Below are positions 16,642 through 23,976 of a DNA stretch of 27,867 nt, piece by piece. Origin of the DNA: Flavobacteriales bacterium UBA1958 (GTDB lineage Bacteria; Bacteroidota; Bacteroidia; Flavobacteriales_D; Sanyastnellaceae); assembly GCA_002336675.1 (NCBI GenBank), contig DDEI01000065.1, positions 1 through 27,867 of the forward strand. The letters run 5' to 3'. Position 1 is the stretch's first letter, and the number at the start of each line of letters is the position of its first letter. A program made the position numbers and the translations under genes. Below the pieces are notes generated by a model. It saw nothing but the letters and a program-made list of their open reading frames with translations, had not been told where the DNA came from and made no database searches.

Positions 16642-17145
16642 ATGGAAGAAATCGTAAATAAAGTAGCACTAGCAGGATTGATTTCTTTGGATATTAAAGA
16701 TTTCTACCCTAAGGGAGTAAGGGCCAGCATCGATTTAAAAGCCCAGTTATGGCAGGGGTTAGTCCTAAAGGAGAAAGACTTTAGAGTTTGGGTAAAAGAG
16801 ACTGACTGGACGGAATATGAAGAAAAGCACGTAGGAGTATGGTGCTCTGCAGATGCTATAGTTCCCACATGGGCATACATGCTAGTAGCTTCTAGCTTAG
16901 AGGGAATAGCTAGCTCCATTATATTCGGAGATAGCGAGTTTTTAGAAGCATCGGTGGTGCAGAACCATATTCAAAATCTCGATTTAGCAGAGTATAAAGA
17001 CCAGAGAGTAATTGTCAAAGGCTGCTCAGATATATCTGCAGCAGAAGTAGCATTTTTAGAGTTAACCAAAGCATTAAAGCCAGTAGTAAAGTCTCTCATG
17101 TTTGGAGAAGCTTGCAGTTCAGTGCCAGTTTATAAAAGGCGTTAA
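16642..17145 (+). CDS. DUF2480 family protein
   Basis: This 167-residue soluble protein matches the Bacteroidota family DUF2480 along its whole length. Recognisable parts are the start EEIVNKVA, the KEKDFRxWVKxxDWxxY segment (about 43-59), CSADAIVPTWAYML (69-82), the VIVKGCS turn (124-130) and the C-terminal SLMFGEACSSVPVYKR (151-166). Three cysteines in conserved positions (69, 129, 158) could bind a metal or form a redox site; this is inference. The family has no known function as far as I know. No signal peptide or membrane segment is present, so it should be cytoplasmic. It stands between dxs and polA on the same strand, 134 bp after dxs, and may have its own promoter. Confidence 0.88.
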   Translation: MEEIVNKVALAGLISLDIKDFYPKGVRASIDLKAQLWQGLVLKEKDFRVWVKETDWTEYEEKHVGVWCSADAIVPTWAYMLVASSLEGIASSIIFGDSEFLEASVVQNHIQNLDLAEYKDQRVIVKGCSDISAAEVAFLELTKALKPVVKSLMFGEACSSVPVYKRR

Positions 17146-17215
17146 TAAAAACACTTGAAAAAGCAAGGCATTTGGCGGTTGGTTCTGTAATTTCAGAGCT
17201 TTAATTTACCTCGAT

Positions 17216-20023
17216 ATGTTATCTCAAGACAAAGAAAAGAAACTCTTCTTATTAGATGCTTTTGCACTCATTTTCAGAGCTTATTATGCGTTTATTAAAA
17301 ATCCACGAATAAACTCTAAGGGGCTTAATACCTCTGCCATGTTTGGTTTTACGAATACGTTATTAGAAATTATAAATAATGAGAAGCCTACTCATATAGC
17401 AGTAGTGTTTGATCCTCCAGGTGGTTCCAAGCAGAGAAAGGAAGATTTCCCGGCTTATAAAGCCAATAGAGAAGAAACTCCTAACGATATCATACTCTCG
17501 ATTCCTTATATAAAAAGAATAATAGAAGGATTTAATATTCCATGTTTAGTAGCTCCAGGATTTGAGGCAGATGATCTAATAGGAACTTTAGCCAAGCAGG
17601 CAGAAAAAGAAGGATATACAACTTATATGATGACTCCCGATAAAGATTATGCTCAGCTAGTAACTAGCAATATCTTTATGTACAGGCCAGGTAGATTCGG
17701 AAACCCTGCTCAGGTTTGGGGAGTAGAAGAGGTTCGAGATAAATTTGATGTGGAAGACCCCCTTAAGATTATAGACCTGCTCGGCCTCATGGGTGATAAG
17801 GTAGACAACATTCCTGGTATACCTGGAATTGGTCCTAAGACAGCATCCAAGCTGCTTAAAGAATATGGGAGTGTAGAAGGAATTATAGAGAATGCAGACA
17901 AGCTTAAAGGAAAGCAAAGAGAAAATGTAGAGAGTTTTGCAGAGCAGGGGATTGTATCAAAACAATTGGCCACCATAATATTAGATGTGCCTAATGAAGT
18001 AAATTTCGATTTGCTAAACCTCGAGGAACTAGACAGACATTTATTAAGAGAGGTATTCACTGATTTAGAGTTCAGAACCCTCAGCAAAAGAATTTTAAAC
18101 GAAGAGATTCAGTCTGTTCAAAACGAATCCTCATCCACGCAGATATCCATGTTTGGTAATGCTCCAGATACACCTGTAATCGCTAAAGAAATAATGGAAG
18201 AGGTGCCAGTAGAAATAAAAACGATTCTTACCACTCAGCATGATTACAGACTATTAGATGACGACATCTTAAGAGCCAAATTTATAAAAAGACTCCACAA
18301 GGAAAAGTCCTTCTGTTTAGATACGGAAACTACAGGCCTAAATCCTATAGAAGCTCAGCTTGTAGGGATTTCCATTGCAGTAAAAGAAGGAGAAGCATTT
18401 TATATTCCAGTGACGAGTGAAAACGCCTTGCAGCGCCTAGAAGAACTCAAGCCTATTCTACAAGACCCTAAAAAAGAAATAATAGCACAGAACTTCAAAT
18501 ACGATTATAAGGTGCTAAGGAAGTATGGAGTAGATATAAAAAACAAGGTGTTAGATACCATGCTAGTTCATTATTTAATGAATCCTGATATGAAGCATGG
18601 GATGGATTTACTGGCAGAAACTTATTTGAATTATCGTCCGGTTTCTATTACAGATTTAATAGGTAAAAAGGGGAAAACCCAGAAGAGTATGAAAGATTTA
18701 GAGCCTTTAGAGGTGCTAGATTATGCAGCTGAGGATGCTGATATTACGCTGCAGTTAAGGAATAAATTCTCTTCGGAATTAGAGAAACCACACTTAAAAG
18801 ACCTTTATGAAAAAGTAGAGGCGCCATTGATTCATGTGCTGGCAGATATAGAATTAGAAGGAGTAAATATAGATGAGGTTCATCTGAGGAATTATTCCAA
18901 GCAATTGGAAGTTATACTTTTAGAGCTAGAAAAAAGCATAAAGCTCACAGCCGGGACTGAATTTAATTTGGATTCACCTAAGCAGTTAGGTCAGATACTT
19001 TTCGAGGTATTGAAGATTTCAGATAAGCCGAAGAAGACTCCTTCTGGGCAGTATAAAACATCAGAGGATGTGCTAGCCACATATAAAGAAGACCATCCTA
19101 TTATTTCTGAAATTCTGGATTATAGACAGCTTAGAAAATTAAAATCTACTTATGTGGATCCATTGCCAGAAATGGTGAGTAAAACCACAGGAAGATTGCA
19201 CACGAATTATATGCAAACCGTGGCGGCTACAGGGAGATTGAGTTCTAATAATCCCAACTTACAGAACATTCCTATTCGATCAGAGAAGGGGCGTGAAATC
19301 AGAAAAGCGTTTATTCCGAGAGATGAAAATCACACGTTAGTAGCCGCAGATTACTCTCAGGTAGAATTAAGAATTATAGCTGCGTTAAGTAATGAAACCG
19401 CCATGATAGAAGATTTCGTTTCTGGAGCTGATATTCATGTAGCTACAGCCAGTAAAGTATTCGGAGTTTCTATGGATGATGTAGACAGAGAGATGCGTAG
19501 TAAAGCGAAAGCAGTTAATTTTGGTATTATCTATGGTCAAGGCGCTTTCGGTTTGGCTCAAAACCTGGGAATTAGAAGGGGGGAAGCCAAAGAAATCATA
19601 GAAAATTACTTCAAGAAATATTCTAGACTTCAAGAATATATGGCGGAGAATGTAGAGTTTGCAAGGACGAATGGGTATGTAGAGACTGTTCTAGGAAGAA
19701 GGAGATATCTTAAAGATATTAATTCAGGAAATGCCATAGTCAGAGGTTTCGCAGAAAGGAATGCTGTAAATGCACCTATCCAAGGTTCAGCTGCAGATGT
19801 AATCAAGCTAGCTATGATTAGCATTCACAAAAGATTTAAGGAAGAGAATTTTAAGTCGAAGATGATTATGCAGGTGCATGATGAACTGGTCTTTGATGCG
19901 CATAATTCAGAGCTCGAAATCATTAAGCCACTTATTAAATCAGAGATGGAGAATGCCTATAAAATGTCTGTTCCCTTATTGGTAGAAGTCGATATGGGCG
20001 CTAATTGGCTAGAGGCACATTAA
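17216..20023 (+). CDS. polA: DNA polymerase I with 5' nuclease, proofreading exonuclease and polymerase domains
   Basis: The product has 935 residues. PolA fills gaps in repair and replaces RNA primers during lagging-strand synthesis. The 5' nuclease domain (about 1-295) shows LFLLDAFALIFRAYYAF, FEADDLIGTLA, MTPDKDYAQLV and GIPGIGPKTASKLL. The 3'-5' exonuclease domain (about 345-530) keeps all key residues: Asp369 and Glu371 in DTETTG, Asp430 in NFKYDYKVL, Tyr503 and Asp507 in DYAAEDADITLQL. The polymerase domain is complete: Asp712 in motif A (AADYSQVELR), Arg761, Lys765, Phe769 and Tyr773 in motif B, and Asp889-Glu890 in motif C (QVHDELVFD). Phe769 is the Phe form expected to select against dideoxynucleotides. 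The start is ATG 17216. A 370-bp gap follows. Confidence 0.97.
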   Translation: MLSQDKEKKLFLLDAFALIFRAYYAFIKNPRINSKGLNTSAMFGFTNTLLEIINNEKPTHIAVVFDPPGGSKQRKEDFPAYKANREETPNDIILSIPYIKRIIEGFNIPCLVAPGFEADDLIGTLAKQAEKEGYTTYMMTPDKDYAQLVTSNIFMYRPGRFGNPAQVWGVEEVRDKFDVEDPLKIIDLLGLMGDKVDNIPGIPGIGPKTASKLLKEYGSVEGIIENADKLKGKQRENVESFAEQGIVSKQLATIILDVPNEVNFDLLNLEELDRHLLREVFTDLEFRTLSKRILNEEIQSVQNESSSTQISMFGNAPDTPVIAKEIMEEVPVEIKTILTTQHDYRLLDDDILRAKFIKRLHKEKSFCLDTETTGLNPIEAQLVGISIAVKEGEAFYIPVTSENALQRLEELKPILQDPKKEIIAQNFKYDYKVLRKYGVDIKNKVLDTMLVHYLMNPDMKHGMDLLAETYLNYRPVSITDLIGKKGKTQKSMKDLEPLEVLDYAAEDADITLQLRNKFSSELEKPHLKDLYEKVEAPLIHVLADIELEGVNIDEVHLRNYSKQLEVILLELEKSIKLTAGTEFNLDSPKQLGQILFEVLKISDKPKKTPSGQYKTSEDVLATYKEDHPIISEILDYRQLRKLKSTYVDPLPEMVSKTTGRLHTNYMQTVAATGRLSSNNPNLQNIPIRSEKGREIRKAFIPRDENHTLVAADYSQVELRIIAALSNETAMIEDFVSGADIHVATASKVFGVSMDDVDREMRSKAKAVNFGIIYGQGAFGLAQNLGIRRGEAKEIIENYFKKYSRLQEYMAENVEFARTNGYVETVLGRRRYLKDINSGNAIVRGFAERNAVNAPIQGSAADVIKLAMISIHKRFKEENFKSKMIMQVHDELVFDAHNSELEIIKPLIKSEMENAYKMSVPLLVEVDMGANWLEAH

Positions 20024-20393
20024 CATATTGGCGGGAGTAGATGTTTTGAAGCTTCTATGGAGATAGTCTATCAATGTGTGTAATTTTCCTTTCGGAAGTG
20101 TATTTCGCAGATTTGGACTAGGAAGATTAAATAGATAATCTCACACCTCTCGGAAATAATTATCCAATAAATAGCTTTTGATTATCCGTTTCAATTGCTC
20201 GTCCTAAGTAGCCTAAAAAGGGTTAAATCCAATATTTATAGGGATAAAAGCAGGTAGGTAATTCAAGCCTTCGCATTAATAGATATTTAGTTAAAACCTT
20301 TATTTCTGTTCTGCGTAATAAGAGGTGTCAAGAATAACTTAGAATATAAATTATCTAACAATCAACGAAATAAACAACACTAACAAATAACTT
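20024..20393. other. 370-bp intergenic stretch with no recognised gene
   Basis: No tRNA, conserved RNA element or plausible reading frame was recognised. I see a distant 7-bp inverted repeat (GATAATC at 20134-20140, GATTATC at 20180-20186) and an 8-bp palindrome ATAATTAT at 20156-20163, neither decisive. No perfect TAnnTTTG box lies before the lipoprotein start, and no polA terminator is evident. The promoter of the lipoprotein operon is presumably here. Confidence 0.6.
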
Positions 20394-21305
20394 ATGAGAA
20401 AACTTATTTTACACTGCCTTACTATTTTCTCGATAGTAGTTCTCTTTTCTGCCTGCTCTGGTTCTATAGACTCCGGAGACTTAGAGAAGAAATCAGCTAA
20501 GGAAGAGATTGCGTTCACTCCAAAAGAAGGTGTTTACGAATCTGCCAGAAAAGAAAATATTAAGAAGATTTTTCATGCTCTACCTTCACCAGTAGAGATG
20601 GCAGACTTAATTAAAAAGACGGGATCGTCATTTGATAAGACATACTTAAACGATCCTAAAAACGCAAGTAAGTATGTAACTTCTGCTCAGCAAGCCATGA
20701 ACCTAGGAATCTATGGAGCTGATTTAAGTTATACTAGTATTTTCCAGCAAGACAGGCAATCGCTTAATTACTTGTTTGCCGTGCAGGAAATAGCCAAAGC
20801 TCTTGATGTGGAAGCATCTATAGATAAAAAAGTGTTCGATAGACTCAAGGGTAATCAAGGGAATCAAGATTCTCTTATGTCCATTATCACAGAAACGTAT
20901 TGGACCATTAATGCTTACCTAAAAGAAAATGAAAGTAGAGAAGAAACTTCAGCATTAGTTGTCGCTGGAGGATGGATAGAGGGTCTTCATTTAGCGGGCA
21001 AACATTACATTCCTGGCAATTTAGAGCTCCATGAAAGAATAGCAGAACAGAAGTATGCATTAGACAACTTAGTGAACTTAATGAATACTTATGACAGCGC
21101 ATCGCTAGACGGAATTAAAATTGACTTAAAAGAAATACAAGCGCTCTATGCTGAAGTAGAAATTATTAAAGGAAAAACCAGCAAGGAGAAAGATGCTTTA
21201 GGTGTGGTAGTTATCGGAGGAAGCAAAGAAGTTTCCATGGACGATGTAACCTTACAGAAGGTTTTGAGTAAAATTAAGGACATTAGAAATAAATATATTA
21301 ACTAG
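20394..21305 (+). CDS. Conserved Bacteroidota lipoprotein of unknown function
   Basis: The product has 303 residues. The N-terminus is a lipoprotein signal (hydrophobic residues 9-19, lipobox LFSAC) with Cys21 as the lipidated residue, followed by SGSIDSGDLEKK. The mature part is mostly helical and hydrophilic. Its central region (NLGIYGADLSY, YLFAVQEIAKALDVEASID, TYWTINAYLKE, LVVAGGWIEGLHLAG) resembles a family I have seen repeatedly in Bacteroidota genomes without an assigned function. Near the end is a possible linker and basic helix (VLSKIKDIRNKYIN). No catalytic motif is visible. It is followed after 24 bp by a small exported protein gene on the same strand, likely an operon ending at the 21791 terminator. 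Outer-membrane attachment is likely, but which side is unclear. Confidence 0.8.
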   Translation: MRKLILHCLTIFSIVVLFSACSGSIDSGDLEKKSAKEEIAFTPKEGVYESARKENIKKIFHALPSPVEMADLIKKTGSSFDKTYLNDPKNASKYVTSAQQAMNLGIYGADLSYTSIFQQDRQSLNYLFAVQEIAKALDVEASIDKKVFDRLKGNQGNQDSLMSIITETYWTINAYLKENESREETSALVVAGGWIEGLHLAGKHYIPGNLELHERIAEQKYALDNLVNLMNTYDSASLDGIKIDLKEIQALYAEVEIIKGKTSKEKDALGVVVIGGSKEVSMDDVTLQKVLSKIKDIRNKYIN

Positions 21306-21329
21306 ACTACCATCCTAAAGAGAAAGAAA

Positions 21330-21764
21330 ATGAAATTGATCAAGTATATTTTACCAATTCTAATATTAGCTCCACTGCTTTCGAATGCGCAGTGTAGAAG
21401 CTTTACTAAGAAGAAGTGTTTACCTCAGTTAGATGGTTACGTTCAGAACGATAACTTTAACAGTGCTCGGCTCATCCCCGGCGATGAGGCAGAGTTACTA
21501 ATTACATTCTACTCAGGAAAAGAATATAGATTATTAGTCTGTGGACACCCTGTCTTAGAAGAGTTAGAATTCGAAGTTCTAGATACAGATGAAGGATTAA
21601 TTTATTCTAACGTAGATAGCGAAGACAAATCCAGTTTTGATTTTAAAGTAGCCACCACTCAACAACTAATTGTTAGGGTAAGAGTTCCCGAAAATGAGTT
21701 GGCTAGCCAACTTATTCATGAAGGATGTGTCTCTATCATGATTGGCTTTAAAGAAAATAGTTAA
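21330..21764 (+). CDS. Small exported protein of unknown function
   Basis: The product has 144 residues. A signal peptide (KLIKYILPILILAPLLSNAQ) ends in the Ala-Gln site common in Bacteroidota. The mature part begins CRSFTKKKCLPQLDGYVQND and is beta-rich, with PGDEAELLITFYSGKEYRLLVCG and a later VRVRVPE strand. Four cysteines (22, 30, about 71 and 133) could form disulfides in the periplasm. There is no lipobox and no T9SS domain, so it should be periplasmic. I recognise this type of protein from other Bacteroidota genomes but know no function. It lies 24 bp after the lipoprotein gene and 26 bp before a strong terminator, so the two probably act together; that is inference. Confidence 0.75.
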   Translation: MKLIKYILPILILAPLLSNAQCRSFTKKKCLPQLDGYVQNDNFNSARLIPGDEAELLITFYSGKEYRLLVCGHPVLEELEFEVLDTDEGLIYSNVDSEDKSSFDFKVATTQQLIVRVRVPENELASQLIHEGCVSIMIGFKENS

Positions 21765-21785
21765 CGCGTAGAGCTCAATGATGTT

Positions 21786-21815
21786 AAAAAAGGCCGCTGC
21801 AAGCGGCCTTTTTTT
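21786..21815. terminator. Strong bidirectional terminator
   Basis: AGGCCGCT (21791-21798) pairs with AGCGGCCT (21802-21809) around a GCA loop. A runs of five or more on the left and seven T on the right extend the stem and give a U-tail in either direction. It separates the converging small exported protein gene (plus) and the M43 protease gene (minus), and overlaps the last bases of the latter. Confidence 0.92.
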
Positions 21816-23904
21816 ATTTCGTTATAATCCATTTTTTCAGCATCCTTTGCTGCTGATCTTCTATCCTTATAAAATAGAGACCTTCACTTAAATCTCCATG
21901 GTCTAGTTGAAATTTTCTACTTCCCTGAGAGATACGTCCAGAGTAAATATCCTTTATCATTCTCCCTTGAGAGTCCCACAAACTCAGTCTCCCTGACTCT
22001 ATAGGCTGAATAAGACTTAATTCTAAAGTGGCGCTGCCATTACTTGGATTCGGGAATATATTAGAACTAGAGAAGGCATTTAACTCCGAGGTAGAGAGAT
22101 CATTAACTGAGCTTATATTGACGTCATCTAGGTAAATATTATTACCGCCAAAGTTTGTGAAATTAAAACGAACCCTGAATGATGGTCCGAAAAACTCTTC
22201 GTTATCTATACTTAGAGTGTATTCATTCCACTCGTCTTGTGAATCAGGTACAAATTGAAAATTGCTTGTTTCAGCTGAAGGCAGATCGGTAAAGCCTCGA
22301 TGGATTTTCTTTTGCTGCCATGTGTTTCCGCAATCATTAGAAATATAAATTCTTAATCTATCATCAGTCGCCTCGTCCTTAGTTACAAAAGCCCACTTGT
22401 ACGAAATGATAATTTCATTAGCACCAGTAAAATCCATAGATGAACTAATTAGGTCATCCTCATCACCTATGAGATTGGCATTATTTCTAATTCTAACGCA
22501 CTGTTCACCAGAGTAACCAATATTGTCATAGAGCTTCCAGTTTTCCGTGCTCTCATCGCCTTCTGCCGTCCATTTTAACTCTTCGTTAATCTCGTCTTCG
22601 AGGTTTTCAAAACCCTCTTCGAATGGTGTCGGGATAAAATCAGCGGCAGAAATAGTTACAAAACCATTTTTTTCTACTGTAATAGTTTCCTGTCCATCAG
22701 TAACTGTCAGAGTGACGGTGTAGTTTCCAGCTTCACTATAAGAATGAACAGGGTTAGATAAGTCTTCACCTGTGAAAATAGTGCCATCACCGAAATCCCA
22801 CGTCCAGGCGCTAGGTACATTGAAAGATAAGTCTTCAAATGTTATTTCTGAACCTGTACAGGTGCTTTGCTTGTCGCTTGTGAAGTCTGCGAAGCACAAA
22901 ATGGACTCTTCTAGAATCCCCGTAGCAGCTAAATTGTCTTCTTGCCATAGCTCGAACCTATCTGCAATGTTTGAATTTAGAGATGCCCTCATTCTCACTT
23001 TCTGTCCTTGCGTGAACATTTTAGAACAGTAGGAATACTCCATATAGTTTTGGACGTTATCTAAACTTCCGCAGGATTCTCCTGATAGAGCGCATGACGT
23101 CCAACCCACTGAGTTAGGAGTGTCAGCCACACCATCGTCAACTTCACAGTTTTCTGCTAAAGCAGGCTCGTTAGTTCCTCCCCACAGGTGCCTCAGGTTT
23201 ATCCAGTGTCCCACCTCATGCGTTAACGTTCGGGATCTATTTTCACTACTTGTTCCTATCGAACCAGTGTAAGTATGTAACAGAACTATTCCATCATTTG
23301 AAAGGCCGAAATTTCCATTTACCGAAGACGGGACATACGTATATCCTGCGGCACCTCCTGCATCTGCACAGACCCAAATATTTAAATAAGAGTCTCTAGG
23401 CCAAATGCTAAGGCTTTTCATGTCAGAACCTCCTTCATTTGTTAATTCACTTTCGATTCGCACTATACCACTTGTACAATTTCCGTTGGGGTCTCGTTGG
23501 GCAAGTTTAAATTCTATTTTAATATCTGCAGGTAAATCCGAGAATTCATCCACAACGTCAGCAATGTCCTCATTTTCTAATCTGAAATCTCTATTTAAGA
23601 TGCTCATCGCGTCATAAACTTGGTCATCTGAAATGTTTTCAGAACCTCCTTCATGAATAATATGAAATACAACTGGGATTAAGTAAATCTCATCATCCCC
23701 GCCGGCTCTGTTGGCAGCGAAATCAGCAGTGAATTCATCCAATTCTGTCTCATTAAGCTCTAGCTGTTCTCTGAGGTGTGGATATTGAAGTAAGAGCATA
23801 TCGATAGCATCATAGGTTCTGCACTTAGGGATCTCTTGTGCATTAAGAGACACAAAGGAAAAACTTTGAGATATAAGAACAAATAAAATTAAGAGTCGAT
23901 TCAT
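21814..23904 (-). CDS. M43 (pappalysin/ulilysin-like) metalloprotease with PKD and T9SS type A domains
   Basis: The product has 696 residues. A signal peptide (1-22, NAQ cleavage) is followed by a short propeptide-like segment and the M43 catalytic domain (about 75-320). The zinc site is HEVGHWINLRHLWGG with His229, Glu230, His233 and His239; the metzincin Met-turn is Met288 in QNYMEYSYCSKMF. Cysteine-rich elements DTPNSVGWTSC and SCGSLDNVQNYM are family-typical. A PKD domain follows (about 345-420, WTWDFGDGT). Next is a jelly-roll-like beta domain (about 440-605, ending IYLDDVNIS). The last 80 residues are a T9SS type A domain (NIFPNPSNGSATLEL ... GLYFIRI ... KKWIITK). It should be a secreted or surface protease. 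It is divergent from the choice-of-anchor B gene, with a 72-bp shared upstream region. Confidence 0.93.
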   Translation of the reverse strand: MNRLLILFVLISQSFSFVSLNAQEIPKCRTYDAIDMLLLQYPHLREQLELNETELDEFTADFAANRAGGDDEIYLIPVVFHIIHEGGSENISDDQVYDAMSILNRDFRLENEDIADVVDEFSDLPADIKIEFKLAQRDPNGNCTSGIVRIESELTNEGGSDMKSLSIWPRDSYLNIWVCADAGGAAGYTYVPSSVNGNFGLSNDGIVLLHTYTGSIGTSSENRSRTLTHEVGHWINLRHLWGGTNEPALAENCEVDDGVADTPNSVGWTSCALSGESCGSLDNVQNYMEYSYCSKMFTQGQKVRMRASLNSNIADRFELWQEDNLAATGILEESILCFADFTSDKQSTCTGSEITFEDLSFNVPSAWTWDFGDGTIFTGEDLSNPVHSYSEAGNYTVTLTVTDGQETITVEKNGFVTISAADFIPTPFEEGFENLEDEINEELKWTAEGDESTENWKLYDNIGYSGEQCVRIRNNANLIGDEDDLISSSMDFTGANEIIISYKWAFVTKDEATDDRLRIYISNDCGNTWQQKKIHRGFTDLPSAETSNFQFVPDSQDEWNEYTLSIDNEEFFGPSFRVRFNFTNFGGNNIYLDDVNISSVNDLSTSELNAFSSSNIFPNPSNGSATLELSLIQPIESGRLSLWDSQGRMIKDIYSGRISQGSRKFQLDHGDLSEGLYFIRIEDQQQRMLKKWIITK

Positions 23905-23918
23905 AAATAGGTTTTTGA

Positions 23919-23926
23919 CAAAAGTA
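23919..23926 (-). promoter_or_regulatory. TAnnTTTG -7 box of the M43 protease gene
   Basis: Read on the minus strand this is TACTTTTG, ending 14 nt before the ATG at 23904. This is the shortest box-to-start distance in the window and implies a leader of only several nucleotides. No clear -33 TTG was found. Confidence 0.55.
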
Positions 23927-23949
23927 AGTACTTGGGACTGTTCATATGT

Positions 23950-23957
23950 TACATTTG
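23950..23957 (+). promoter_or_regulatory. TAnnTTTG -7 box of the choice-of-anchor B gene
   Basis: TACATTTG ends 19 nt before the ATG at 23977. A TTG at 23932-23934 lies 15 bp upstream, shorter than the usual 17-23. The box is 24 bp from the divergent box at 23919-23926, so the two promoters largely overlap. Confidence 0.5.
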
Positions 23958-23976
23958 AATGTAATCTAACCCTAAC

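Noticed and set aside
17710..18087. 125-residue minus-strand reading frame, Ser- and Leu-rich
   Set aside because: Antisense to the highly conserved 5' nuclease domain of polA; low-complexity composition fits a shadow.
21312..21330. Third copy of the CCTAAAGAGAAAGA-like string, before the small exported protein gene
   Set aside because: Purine-rich sequence just before a start codon; the match is short and more likely a ribosome-binding-type bias than a repeat family.
22772..23032. 86-residue plus-strand reading frame
   Set aside because: Antisense shadow inside the M43 protease gene.
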